Shown one piece after another: positions 47,519-58,356 of a stretch of 64,000 nucleotides of DNA. How positions within the stretch are numbered: the first letter of the stretch is position 1; the number at the start of each line of letters is the position of its first letter. Source of the DNA: Echinometra lucunter (lineage: Eukaryota > Echinodermata > Echinoidea > Camarodonta > Echinometridae); NCBI GenBank assembly GCA_029962745.1, contig CM057170.1:21142580-21206579 (forward strand), written 5' to 3'. The translations under genes and the position numbers were made by a program. The notes under the pieces are model-generated. The model saw only the letters and a program-made list of their open reading frames with translations. It was not told where the DNA came from and did no database searches.

Positions 47519-48640
47519 GACAATGACAATGACAATGATAATGACAATGACAATGACAATGTGATTTTTATTTCATATCACCCGAAATGGGTATTGGAGA
47601 AAATCATAAGTTTACATTTAGAATAAGAACAATAATTTGAATATTTACATATTTATATACAGATTTTACACTAATTTAGATTCAGTAACAACTATAATTA
47701 AATAAATATATGAAGGAAAAGAAAATATTAATAAAAGTAAATAAATGAATAAATAAATAAATAAATGAATTAACAAAAAGGTCATTCACAAAATTAAACA
47801 AATATTCTCACAAGGTCTGAAAATTTTAGTATACATCTGGCACAAACTATAACTAATATACATTAAATCCAAACAATAACAAAAAACAGTAACACAAATT
47901 ATTTTAAATGAAACATTAAACATTGCATGCTATAAAATCGTGACTGTCGTATGATTATTGTATTTACTATGATACAATTATGTACAAATCGAATCAACTT
48001 GTCTACTTAGAACTGAAGTGAAGCATTATAATCCTACAAAATTTTGCTAAATTCGTTAAGTCTTTGACTTTACCAGAATTAAATAATTCATTCATCTTCA
48101 ACGTGTTAGGCCTGTTTCTGAAATACATTTTCAGGTATTTTCTTCTTTCATTGTTGAAAACAGAACATTCAAACGAATAATGATATTCATCACCAATTCT
48201 CTTTGAATTACAAGTTGTAATTAATAACGGTCTGATCTATTTATTCCGTTAAATCTTCCAGTTACAACGGGAAGTCGGTGATTTCCACACCTAAACTTTG
48301 TTAAGGTAGTTCTATAAGGGTCTGGTATCTTTAAGATATATGATTCTAACTTCAAGTCAGTTTTAAAGATACGATATTATTAATACAAATTGGTCTCTCT
48401 TGTATCGTTTAATTCCCGCCATTTTTGTAGAAGTATGTCGCTGAGTTTCAACTTGATATTTAATTTGAACCAATTCTTATCCACTTTCCCATATTCATAC
48501 CACAAGTTCGACATCCCCAGAGAATTAAGAATTTGTTTAATTTTGAGAATCCACGGTGAAGAATATATGTTTGAATCACTTAGTATTTTGAGGATGTTAC
48601 AAGAAATTGTCGAAAGCTTGAATTCCTATAGATGGCACTA
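47519..48640 (-). pseudogene. LINE ORF2 C-terminal fragment with (TTGTCA)n tail
   Basis: Read on the minus strand from about 48640: ILKILSDSNIYSSPWILKIK, LWYEYGKVDKNWFKLNIKLK, LLQKWRELNDTRETN, then LKLESYILKIPDPYRTTLTK, FRCGNHRLPVVTGRFNGINR, a CX2C-x8-HX4-type cluster (SKRIGDEYHYSFEC), RRKYLKMYFRNRPNTLKMNE and LFNSGKVKDLTNLAKFC. This is a recognisable invertebrate LINE ORF2 tail with the GDExHYxFxC motif. It is followed by a 3'UTR and an (ATTGTC)n microsatellite at 47562-47519, which marks the 3' end of the insertion. The RT domain is absent (5' truncation), and at least two frameshifts occur. Confidence 0.72.
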
Positions 48641-48725
48641 TAGTTATTGTCATGCCCGTACGCGTTGTACATGTCATGCTGCGCGCGCGCTGCAGTACTG
48701 CTGACAATTTTGTACACGATCGATC

Positions 48726-48812
48726 AAACAAATAATGATATTCATCACCAATTTTCTTTGAATTACAAGTTGTACAATAACGGTCTGATCTATTTATTCC
48801 CTGGACATAATC
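48726..48812 (-). repeat. Second short copy of the same LINE ORF2 tail
   Basis: The plus-strand text at 48726-48800 (AATGATATTCATCACCAATT through CTGATCTATTTATTCC) repeats 48177-48245 almost exactly, differing by a few bases around GTTGTA. On the minus strand it again encodes the NRSDRYC..CNSK-IGDEYHY block, with the first Cys preserved better than in the longer copy. It is either a second truncated insertion or a local duplication; the flanking sequences differ. Confidence 0.6.
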
Positions 48813-48837
48813 CCTATCAGCAGACAGATTGATCTCG

Positions 48838-49556
48838 AGGTCCTCCTTCTGCTTGGGCAGTATTCACGTCTATCCGTGGACCGAATAGAAAGAAGAACTC
48901 TCATTAATGCTTTGACCCACAACACCCCCTTACTAGCCTCTGGAATAAAACTCTAAGCAGATATCACCTCCCAAACCTCAACACCCTCTTAAGTGCCCCT
49001 CTCTCGTATAAAGAATGGGAGAAACTAGTCACTGGTAGCATACGCAAGCAACATCACATCGCCCTTGAAGCTGCAATTCTGAGCAAGTCTACTCTGGGCT
49101 TTTGGACCGGAAGGATTCCACAAGATAAGAACAGGAGTTATCCAAAGCAAATTTCAAGCCCTCTCCTAAGAGAAGCTATATACGTGAGAGCCCAACTGTC
49201 CTGCCAGACATATCCAACCAAGGCAAGATTATTTACAATACAGCAAAAGTGCTTCAAACACCTGCGACCTATGCAAGAGCTCAGCTGTGGAGAATGTAAT
49301 CCACTTCATTGCGGAATGCACCATTCTCACCCACCACAGAAGGATGCTTCAGGAATGCATCGCTGAGGAAAATGATCTAACAACTGTTGCAGAGTATTTC
49401 AATGAAAATGACCCTTTGCAATTCACTCTCTCTGTTCTCTTCCTTCCGGAAATATCCCTCCCCCTCACAGCCAGAAACACCCTTAACCTCCTTATTTTAA
49501 AATTCTTGCACAATCTCTCGCACCGCCATACTCTCATGTCGCTGAGTTCTTATTAA
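48838..49556 (+). pseudogene. LINE ORF2 C-terminal fragment, second family
   Basis: A plus-strand frame with few breaks reads SVDRIERRTLINALTH, LTSLWNKTLSRYHLPNLNTL, EWEKLVTGSIRKQHHIALEA, then KARLFTIQQK and a CDLCKSSAVENVIHFIAEC motif (CX2C-x9-HX4C), ending ARNTLNLLILKFL...SLSSY and a stop at 49554-49556. The order (connection region, LxxG/Q-rich segment, CX2C...HX4C zinc motif near the stop) matches the C-termini of many echinoderm LINE ORF2 proteins. No RT core is present upstream; minus-strand LINE debris lies there instead. A frameshift lies close to 49250. It differs from the C-terminus of the adjacent I-group-like element, so it is a separate insertion. Confidence 0.7.
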
Positions 49557-49909
49557 ACCAGATGTCTACGTCATATTTTAACTATAGCAGTAGTTGTTTA
49601 CTGTGGATCTCCGAAAACAACGGAGGAAGGATACAGAAGAACAAGATCGATCGCATAGCGACTCTCAGGAGTAGATATAATAGCAAGAGAGGACTGCATG
49701 GACGACGATCTTGCTCCGAACAGAGATTGTTTTCATCTACAAAAGCAGTTTTTCTTTGGTGAGATCTATCTCATTTTATCTGTATATTACTGGTTCATTC
49801 AATAGTTCCTCTATTCCGTTAAAACTAACTTTACATCCATATGTTTGGGGCGAATTTGGGCGCCTCGTGTCACTTTCCCAACTCAACTTACATTGACTTA
49901 CTTTTCGCT

Positions 49910-50993
49910 ATGCCCGTCGCTGCGCAAACCACTAGCGCTTCTGATGCCGATGGCGATGACTCCGGCATGGACTGGGCGAACCTTTCGCAGAAGGCGCTCG
50001 GAGTCGGAGACTATCGCCAGCGCGTTTCTAGCAAACACCATCACAGGAATCGAAATCTCCATTGGAGAACTTGAGTAGAGCAGTGGATGTGTCTGATGAC
50101 CCCTCATCAGGGGACACGGTAACTGGCACTAGAAAGCGTACCAAGCTCCATAATGTAGACCGTAATGTGGATGATCAATCAGCTGATTGCAGTACGCTTG
50201 CCAATGAAGACCATATTAACTGGACGCAGAAGCAGAGTAAGCAGGATAAGAGAAAACTCAGGCAGCGTACCAATGAAGCCAATAAAGGCCCCCCCCCCCC
50301 CCCCAGTTGAGTCAGATAATATCCCCCAGAATACCAATCCTTCTGTAAGTGCCACGATCGTGGTTTTTGTTTCCCCAGACACGAATTTAGCACGTGCAAA
50401 TCCCATTAAGGTAGCCAAAGCCTTGGATAAGGTAGGTTCAGGAATGATTGCAAGTGTTACTAGGACAAATCAAGGTGGCCTTAGTGTAAGATGCCATACG
50501 CCCGCTCAGGCAGCAAAATTGAAGGTCATCACTCAGCTGGGTGATTGGCCTGTCACTGCGGAATTTGCAAAGTCCCAAGTCCAATGTCGTGGGGGTAATT
50601 AAGAGAGTGTCCCTAGATATTGCTGAAGCTGAGATAGTAGAGGCTGTAGAGGGAATAACAGCGGCTAAACGGCTGAAGGGTAGACAAGACGGCCAGCTCT
50701 CAGCGTCTTTGGCAGTCTGTTTGACATTTAGTGGTCCGTCCCTACCCCCATATGTGATGATTGGATATGAACGATACGAAGTCACCCCACATACCAAACG
50801 TCACTCGTTGTTTCAAATGTCAGCGTCTGGGTCATGTGGCAACGGGTTGCCGTGGCCAGGCACGGTGTGTTCACTCAGACCACGGATGCCATGACTCAGA
50901 CTCCGGGCTGCAGCCTTGGCATCCCTTCACTGACCATCCACCCTTGATCAGCTCCTCCCTATCCTTCTCGGTTTTCTGAAGATCTGTCAGACT
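49910..50993 (+). pseudogene. ORF1 (gag-like, CCHC zinc knuckle) of I-group-like LINE
   Basis: The frame opens at ATG 49910 (MPVAAQTTSASDADG), continues through an acidic, Lys/Arg-rich head, then a KALDKVGSG...SVTRTNQGGLSVRC region (RNA-binding gag core), and ends with a zinc knuckle CFKCQRLGHVATGC (CX2CX4HX4C, 50809-50850) followed by further Cys/His residues. Reading needs at least four frame changes. One is at about 50040-50065, one is at a C16 homopolymer (50289-50304) and one is near 50590. Homopolymer slippage is a plausible cause of the C-tract frameshift. A stop follows at 50977-50979. The protein would coat the element RNA in retrotransposition; this copy cannot make it. Confidence 0.75.
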
Positions 50994-51060
50994 GAAGCCA
51001 GTGCTCAGGTCAAGGAAGAAGAGCTCAAAGGCCTACTCACTAGGTTTCTCTGCCCCTTAA

Positions 51061-54000
51061 ATGGATAGAAATGAAAATCTTTTACTTCTACAGTGGAATG
51101 CTCAGTCGATCCTCCCACGCTTAAACGAATTGAAACATGGTTTACACACTCTCACCCGAAAACCGGATGTTATTTTGTCTCCAAGAAACTTGGCTACGGG
51201 AAGGGAAATCTTTTGTTCTCCCTGGTTACTCTATTTTCCGTTGTGATAGAGATCTGTCTCTCAAGAAGACTGGGGGAGGTTATGCTTTCTTGATTCGGTC
51301 AGGGGTCCATTTTAAGTACATTGACGATGTTAATTGTAATTTGGAATTTCAGGTAGGCCAAGTCTACTGTGCAAATAAGAGTCCCATCATGATTATTAAT
51401 GTAAATAACCCCTGCCTCCAATTCACTGAGAAAACTTTGGAGCCCCTTGAACACCACATTCACGGCCCTGTGGTTGTCTGTGGAGATTTCAGTAGTAACC
51501 CACTTTGGGGTAGCGGATCTCTTGATAAAAATGGAACTATCGTTGAACATTTTATGGATAAATATAATCTTGTTTATTTAAATTCGGGACAGGGCATCCG
51601 AATTAATTACTTGGGTGGTGCCCCTTCTTGTTTAAACATTACATTGACATCAGATACTTTGGGGACAAAATGTGAATGGCAAGTTCTTGACGATACTTGG
51701 AGTAGTGATCACAATCCTATTTTGTTTCAGGTTAATGCAAAGAAGCTTCACACACCCTACCAACAACCGCTGCGTTGGTCGGTTAGACGAGGAAGCTGGT
51801 CAGCTTTCCAGACTGCATGTCTGCAAAAAATCTCTGCACCAGATGAGAAGGATGGGGTAGAAGATGTGCATAACCTCTTTCTAGCTCAGTTAAAACATGC
51901 ACTAGATACAGCTTTCCCAAAGACAAATGCATCCAAATGCTTTAAACCGCCTATGTCTCGGTGGGATGAAAATTGTGAAACGGCAATTGCCAATAGAAAG
52001 AACGCTTTAAAGGAGCTTAGACGGTCACGGCTCCCCAAGGACTTAATTGCTTATAAGAAGGCCAGGGCTGTTGCCAGAAAAGCAGTCAAGGATGCAAAAA
52101 AGGCTGACTGGCGTAGGTTTTGTAGTACCCTCACCTCCCAGACTCCCTCAAAGTATATATGGGACAAAGTCAAATGCATCTCAGGGAATCGCAGGAAGCT
52201 AAACATCCCGTACTTTGCAAAGAGGGCATAGATCACATTTCAGATCAAGAAAAGGCAGATTTTCTTGCATCCCATTTTGCAAATGTCAGCAGCGATGAAG
52301 GTTATTCAGATAGTTTTAAATCTCATCGCCAATCTTTAGAAGATTCCATTACCACTGAGCCTGATTCTCAGTCTATTTTAAATCAGCCCTTTGCCATGGC
52401 TGAACTTGAGTCTGCTCTAGCCTCCACGAAATGCACCACCCCTGGTGGGGATGGGATCAGTAATTCCTTTTTGCAACACCTTCCAGGCCATACATGTGTT
52501 TTTCTGTTAAAGATATACAATATGGTGTGGGAGCACTCCCAATGTCCTAGTAGTTGGAAGGAGGCTATCCTGATCCCTGTACTTAAGCCCGGGAAAGATC
52601 CTTGTGACCCCAAATTGTACGGACCGATCGCTCTCAACTCTGCTATCTGTAAGTTGGTGGAACGTATGGTTAATAGTAGATTAATATGGTACTTAGAGAC
52701 TCACAATATTTTGAGTAATGCCCAATGTGGTTTTAGAAAGGGTTGTAGCACCAAAGATCACATTCTAGGTCTTGAGTCCTGTTGCTGTCTTGTTCACACG
52801 AAAGCATAATGTCAAAACAAGCTTGAAGCTTAATAAACAAGATATTACTCTTCACCCATCAGCTAGATTTTTGGGTGTTATCTTTGATAGTAAGTTGACC
52901 TGGCGTGCACATATAAATCATGTTCTAACAAAATGTAAAAAGAGGCTGAATTTAATGCGTTGTATAAGTGGTACTATATGGGGTGCTGATTTTAAGACCC
53001 TTTGTACAAAATGACTATTAAACCTCTCCTTTAATATGGCAGTGAAGCATTTAGCTCAGCAGCTGATATGCACTGTAAACAATTACACTCCATACAGTAT
53101 AAGGCCTTGAGAGTTTGCTCGGGGGTACCTTATAGTACAGCACTCTCGAAACTTCAGGGTGAATGTGGAGAACCGCCTTTGAATCTTCGTCGGGATTACC
53201 TTTGCCAGTTATATCATCGGAAACTGACGCCTCACACTACCCACCCTAACAAAAGCTTCAGAGAAGATAACTGGCAGAAGCATTATTTCAAGGACAAATG
53301 GGACCGAAATGCTCCTCATACTCCTTTCGAGAGCAAAGTAGGCCCAACACAATTTGTTATGTTCCCTCTACACAATCCTTTCCCGTACTGGCAGTTCTGT
53401 CAGCCAACTATATCTGCCCAGATCAGGGAATCGGTTAAAGGAGTCTCTGATAATAACGAAAAACGAAGTGTAGCAACTGCACAGATTTGCTCCGTTTGGG
53501 GTCAAGCCCTTCATATTTACACTGATGGGTCCCTTGAGCCAACTACAAAGGCTGTTGGATGTAGTATTTACATACCTTTTTTTCAGATATTCTAGGAATT
53601 ATAGGTTGGATGACGGAGCCTCCATCCTGACAGCAGAGCTTATGGCAATCCTCTTCGCATTGGAATGGATAGAGATAGTCCAGCCAATATACTCATGTAT
53701 TTTCACAGATTGCCAAAGCGCCATTGCTCTTCTCTCTCAGTTAAATCCCTCAAACAAAATTGTTTGTGATATCAGACTATTGCTAAATTCTCTCTATATG
53801 ATGGGATGCAACGTCTCTTTTGAATGGATACCAAGCCATTGTGGTATCAAAGGGAATGACACGGCTGATTTCTTGGCCAAACAGGCAACTAAGAAACCCA
53901 AACCAGATATTTGCCTTCCCAGAACAGTTTCAGAGGTCAAGTTTGAGCTCAAGCGAGACTTGGCAACAGCTGTGGGTGAAGGAGGCTCCATCTACTTGTC

Positions 54001-54341
54001 AAGTAGTATTTCCACATGTGTCCCTTCAGTCCCGAATGTGGAAAACAACCCGTTTCAAAGATATTCAACTCCACAGATTGCGACTTGGAGTCGTACAAGG
54101 TCTCAGTGACTATCAACACAAGGTGGGGAGGCACCCCACTGGACTTTGTGACCTTTGTCAAAGTCGTGATGACATGACCCATTTTCTCCTAACATGTCCA
54201 AAATATGCGCTACAACGGTCTTCCCTACAGCAAAAATTAAACTACACTAATGATCAGATGACAATAAAGAATATACTATACAACCCCCACAACTATGATC
54301 ATATCCTAACATACATCAGAGACACGAGAATGAAAGTCTAG
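51061..54341 (+). pseudogene. ORF2 (APE endonuclease, RT, RNase H) of I-group-like LINE, broken
   Basis: ORF2 starts at ATG 51061 (LLLLQWNAQSIL), shifts frame at ~51140 and gives the endonuclease with LQETW, VVCGDFSSN and SSDHNP motifs (metal and active-site residues) to ~52200. After another shift RT begins (VLKPGKDPCDPKLYGPIALN, CGFRKGCSTKDHILGLE). At about 52785 the text jumps from that block to the RT thumb (FTRKHNVKTSLKL, ARFLGVIFDSKLTW). The catalytic FADD/YADD and GxPQGSxLxP blocks, roughly 130 residues, are therefore missing. The thumb is followed by EAFSSAADMHCKQLHSIQYK, then RNase H with all four acidic positions in pieces (IYTDGS, TAELMAI, FTDCQSA, GNDTAD) and WIPSHCGIKG. It ends with CDLCQSRDDMTHFLLTC and a stop at 54339-54341. 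At least four frameshifts and a TAG or TGA or two interrupt it. Confidence 0.82.
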
Positions 54342-55120
54342 ACTACGTGTACATATTAACCCGGCATATTAATTACTGATAATACACACTTCTTTCAGTG
54401 TACGATTCCCATGATTTTAGGGACTCAATTCACTTTCTTTTTATTAAGCACGAACCAGTAATATATAGAGTTTTTATTTTTTAGAAATTGGAGGAAATTT
54501 TACCGGAGTAGACCTGAAGAATCTCTGTATAGCGCCTGCATGGTGCACAGGACACAAGTTTATCGACGCACCATCACTTACCTCAACAACAACTAGCACC
54601 AACCAACAAGCAGTTGCCAATTTCATCATAACATCCACGATCATAACAAGCTACAGACGGGTCAAATTGACAAGTGACTTTTGAATAGATTAGACACTCT
54701 TTTGCATCAAAGGTGTTTGTACTCTTTTGCAGAATATTATTATCCTGGAATTGTATTTTCATTTTTCATTATTATCATAATATGACTGTGTAGACTATCC
54801 TGCTTTGATTGTGCATTATTTTGTGTACCTGTTCTTATTTTTCGTCTGCGTTTTTGTATATTTGTGATGCCAGAAGGTAGATTTTATTCAGTAAATTTAT
54901 TTAAATTGAAAGTGAAATTGAAATTGTGTATTAAAAAAACACAACAACAATAACACCAACAAAATGGCAGCCCGAAGGCTGAATTGCGTAGAATGTACAT
55001 GAAAATAAGGTACAATACGAAATATAAAATAATTCATGTGAACATGATAATGATACGATACCATGGGAGAAAAGAGATGGGGGGGGGGGGAACATGTATA
55101 TAAGCATGAAGGAAAAGTAG

Positions 55121-55195
55121 AGGTGCTGTGGCTCAGTGGATAAGTCTCCGGACTTTGAACCAGAAGGTCCGGGGATCGAATCCCTGCCGCAACAC
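55121..55195 (+). repeat. tRNA-derived SINE head (pol III boxes A and B)
   Basis: Box A-like TGGCTCAGTGG (55129-55139) and box B-like GGATCGAATCC (55173-55183) are 33 nt apart, with an inner CCGGAC...GTCCGG stem. The clover-leaf is not good enough for a functional tRNA (acceptor arm not paired), so a tRNA-derived SINE is more likely. The 3' body and tail are not defined; a GA-rich stretch follows. Confidence 0.6.
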
Positions 55196-55874
55196 TAATG
55201 AAGAAGATGGAGACAGCTAGAATTTTAGGAGCGGGAATAAAAGAGAAAAATGTAGAAATAGTGATAAGAATAATAAGGAGAGGGGGAAGACAGAGAAACT
55301 TTTAAAATGGAGAGGGGTGGAGGGAGGGGGGAGCCAGGGTGAGAGAGAGAGAGAGAGAGGGGGGTAGAAAATTTTTATTGGACATTGATTCATCTTTGCT
55401 CTTGTCTTCTTAATACTGGTGGGGGGGGGGGGGGGGAGGGGTGCATCCCCAAAGTTCCACTCCAAGGGAAAAAACAAAAACAAAACAAAGAGGAAACGTA
55501 AAAGAACCAACAAGAAAAAGTACTCATTACAACGAGTGTTTTTTTTTTTCCTTCTTCTTCTTCTTTTTTGCTCGCTTGTAAATATTAGAAAGTGGACAGT
55601 TGATATTTGGGCAAGCTTGAGCCGCCAGCCCCCTCAAAAGTTTGGCTCAGTACGCAAGTGTTACTAGGACACTTAGTAGTGATCATAATAGTTTCATGTT
55701 CATTTTAAACCCAGTTTTCCGTATCTCTTCATGTACAAGTACCAGGGCGGCCCTAAAAGGAGGGGGGCGATCGAAAAGAAGAAGAAGAAGAAAGAGAAGA
55801 AGAAGAGAGGATGGGGTCATGCAACGATTTTTTCATTCAAAACGTAACTGATAAACTGACAATGTGGGCCAAGA

Positions 55875-56370
55875 TTAAAGGCATTGGCTAACATTGTTAT
55901 GATTTTAAAAAAATCTCATTTTGTTACTTAAAAATGGGATAAACATTAGGGTTATAGTGTAAAAATACCAGTGTGAAAGTTTCAGAGCATAATATCCAGG
56001 GGAAGTATTTTTAAATATTAGAAATGTGAACCAATGTTTGAAAAATATACGAGGGTCGGTTGCATAGACCCAACGTAACGAGTGCGCATGCGCACATGAC
56101 TCAACGGACCGCACTGTGTGTATTGACGTATCACGCGGCGGAAGGCAAGTAACGGTATTTTTGAATTCGCGCAAACAGTCCTCTTAGTTCAGTGTCTCTC
56201 GAGACGAAAGCTAATAAAATCGCGGTTTGCGTCTAACTTACAGCTTTTCCTTCCAAATTATGGTTGGTTTCAGGGTTTTTGAGTATAAATACAAGTACTC
56301 ATACACATGTTTCATCTTAGTTTGAGAATTTTTTAAATCAGCTGCTCACAAAGTTAGCCAATGCCTTTAA
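55875..56370. mobile_element. Fold-back element with TTAAAGGCATTGG ends, copy 2 (inverted)
   Basis: It starts TTAAAGGCATTGGCTAAC and ends GTTAGCCAATGCCTTTAA (near-perfect TIRs). It is the inverse of the 29.5-kb copy and slightly longer, and its centre is richer in CG dinucleotides. Confidence 0.8.
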
Positions 56371-56416
56371 ATTCCCCCGCATAAAAGTACCTTGGCGCCA
56401 CCCCTGACCATGCTGA

Positions 56417-56682
56417 CAAGTATACCCAGTTGTTGGGTGTCCGGACAGGTTGTGTATCCGGACAGTTGATTTTAACCAGCCAATTGAAAAAGTTCACAAG
56501 CAAATCTCTTAAATGTTTTAGCACAAAATGTTAGACAATATTATAGAGAACAAATATTGATGATGATTAGCACAAATCAATGCATAGTTTATGTTTAATC
56601 CAAAGACAAAAAAGAAGGCTTCATTTTTGTTACATGTCCGGACACCCAACCCCCCCCCCCCCCCCCCCCCCCCATCCTACTT
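56417..56682. mobile_element. Inverted-repeat element with GTTGGGTGTCCGGACA, copy 2
   Basis: The inverted copy of 34622-34869, starting CAAGTATACCCAGTTG. It contains a C24 tract (56650-56673) where copy 1 has G6 on the opposite strand, so the homopolymer expanded inside the element after insertion. Confidence 0.7.
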
Positions 56683-57523
56683 AATAAGGGATTGTGCAAA
56701 AAGGATTATATGAGGAAATTTATAATAGTTACCTAAACGTCTGAAAAATGCGATTTTAACAGATGATACTCATGGAACAATATACAGTATTATCACTAAT
56801 ATCTTATTTGTATTATTGCTGTTACATTTTTCAAATGAATATTATAAAACATTATGAATTTGATCATGAAAATAAAGTAAACGAATATAAAAAGAAATGT
56901 AAAGTGCAGCACAAATTCACCGGTTCAAGTCGGGATAAATTTTCAGCAACCTAGGCGCTCAAGGGACTGAACAGCTGTGGCTCACCGCAACACATGAGTC
57001 ACCACACACTGGTGGCTTGACGTGCAGGTGACTCAGACGAAGTAACTTTCTTTTATAAATCATTTGACACGCCTGACCTGCTTTTATTCGTGACGTTTTC
57101 TTTCTTTCACAAGACTTGCTGACAAATCAATACCCATTACCCCTTGTAGTTTAGTTCCGGTGACTGGTAGTAGGCGTAAAATTTTTCCAACGATAAAAAT
57201 GAAAATGTTTTCAAACAAAACTTTCTTTTAGTCTGGTTTGGTTTGAAGCGCCCATGCATAGAAATTTAATTCATTGTGGATTCCTTTTGGAATTGATTAC
57301 AATACAAAAAATAAATAATGAATGACTAAATGAATGAGTAAATGAATAGATAGATAAAAATGAATGTATGATAAATAAGTAAACCAATGAACAGATAAAA
57401 GATTAATAAAGAACAAATAAGGAGGTGATGAGGGTGCTATTCAAGCCTTTGATTAAGGATAGCAGCGCTTAAAGAACTTGATTGAAAAGCCCCTTTTCCG
57501 GTAGAAAGTGTTGCTTTTATTTT

Positions 57524-57556
<33 letters not shown>
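57524..57556 (+). repeat. (CA)n microsatellite
   Basis: CACACA run with one CG interruption. A second (AC)n run of 21 bases lies at 57743-57763. Confidence 0.9.
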
Positions 57557-58308
57557 CTGTACATCACTATACTACCGAGCACAACAATTGGACTTCTATT
57601 GTCCCCTGTCCTCTCAAGGCTGACGGAATAAACCCAAATCCTTTGTTTGACAACTGAGGACTATTGTTTACCAACCGAGGACTATTGTTCTCAGGAATTT
57701 TCTTTGTTCACTGTCCTCGCTTGCAAAGCTATACAAGTGCAGACACACACACACACACACACACTCGCACACATAGAGAAAAACTGAAGCATCCCTGCTC
57801 AACTTTTGACGGCCTCCTCTCTTTCTCATACGCTTTATTTTCCTCTATCTACGTTCTCTCTTGCAGTATGTCTTTCACCACTTAGTTTTCTCTTCATATT
57901 CTATTAAATTGCATGTCTCCACTTTTTCTCAGCATCCTCTTACCAACTTCCATCACCATGTAAGAATTACATTACGATACGATTTACACTAGGAACAATA
58001 ATACTTGAATGTCTTAGTTGTGAAATAAAAATCACTCGTATACTCAAAAGCTGATTCACTGTGTGGATTTCAATTAGCAGCTGAATATTTCTAAAATTAT
58101 ACATGCACATTTCCAGTGTTGTCTTCTGCTACTGGAAACCCAGAGTCAGTGGGGAAGGTGCCATGGATTCTTGGGGGGGGGGGGGGGGGGGGGGCACTGA
58201 TCTTACTCCCTACATGAAATTGATATTAATATAGACAAATTACGACCATTGTGGGCGGAGGGGGGGGGTATGTAACGGCCGCTCTTCTCTTTCCCTCCCT
58301 AGCTTCCC

Positions 58309-58317
58309 TTTCTCTCT

Positions 58318-58356
<39 letters not shown>
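58309..58356 (+). repeat. (CT)n microsatellite
   Basis: A CT run (about 30 pure bases at 58325-58354) in a longer pyrimidine-rich stretch. Confidence 0.9.

Larger units (their letters stand above)
49590..54927 (+). mobile_element. I-group-like LINE, decayed (gag, APE, RT, RNase H)
   Basis: In plus orientation the stretch carries, in order, a gag-like ORF1 with CCHC knuckle, an apurinic endonuclease, RT pieces, an RNase H domain, a C-terminal CX2C...HX4C motif, a ~570-bp 3'UTR and a tail AAATTGAAAGTGAAATTG near 54927. The combination of CCHC gag, N-terminal APE and C-terminal RNase H after the RT is that of I-clade, Nimb and Ingi-like elements (I group). Several frameshifts plus a deletion in the RT make it inactive. 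The 5' end is uncertain: it abuts another LINE fragment ending at 49556, and I place it shortly after. The element lies between the two host genes, antisense to both. Confidence 0.85.

Noticed and set aside
55121..55195. Functional tRNA gene
   Set aside because: Boxes A and B are present but the acceptor arm does not pair and the anticodon arm is atypical; a SINE head fits better.
54928..55870. Possible gene in the GA-rich and Lys/Arg-rich frames
   Set aside because: The frames are low-complexity purine runs with no conserved domain or splice support.
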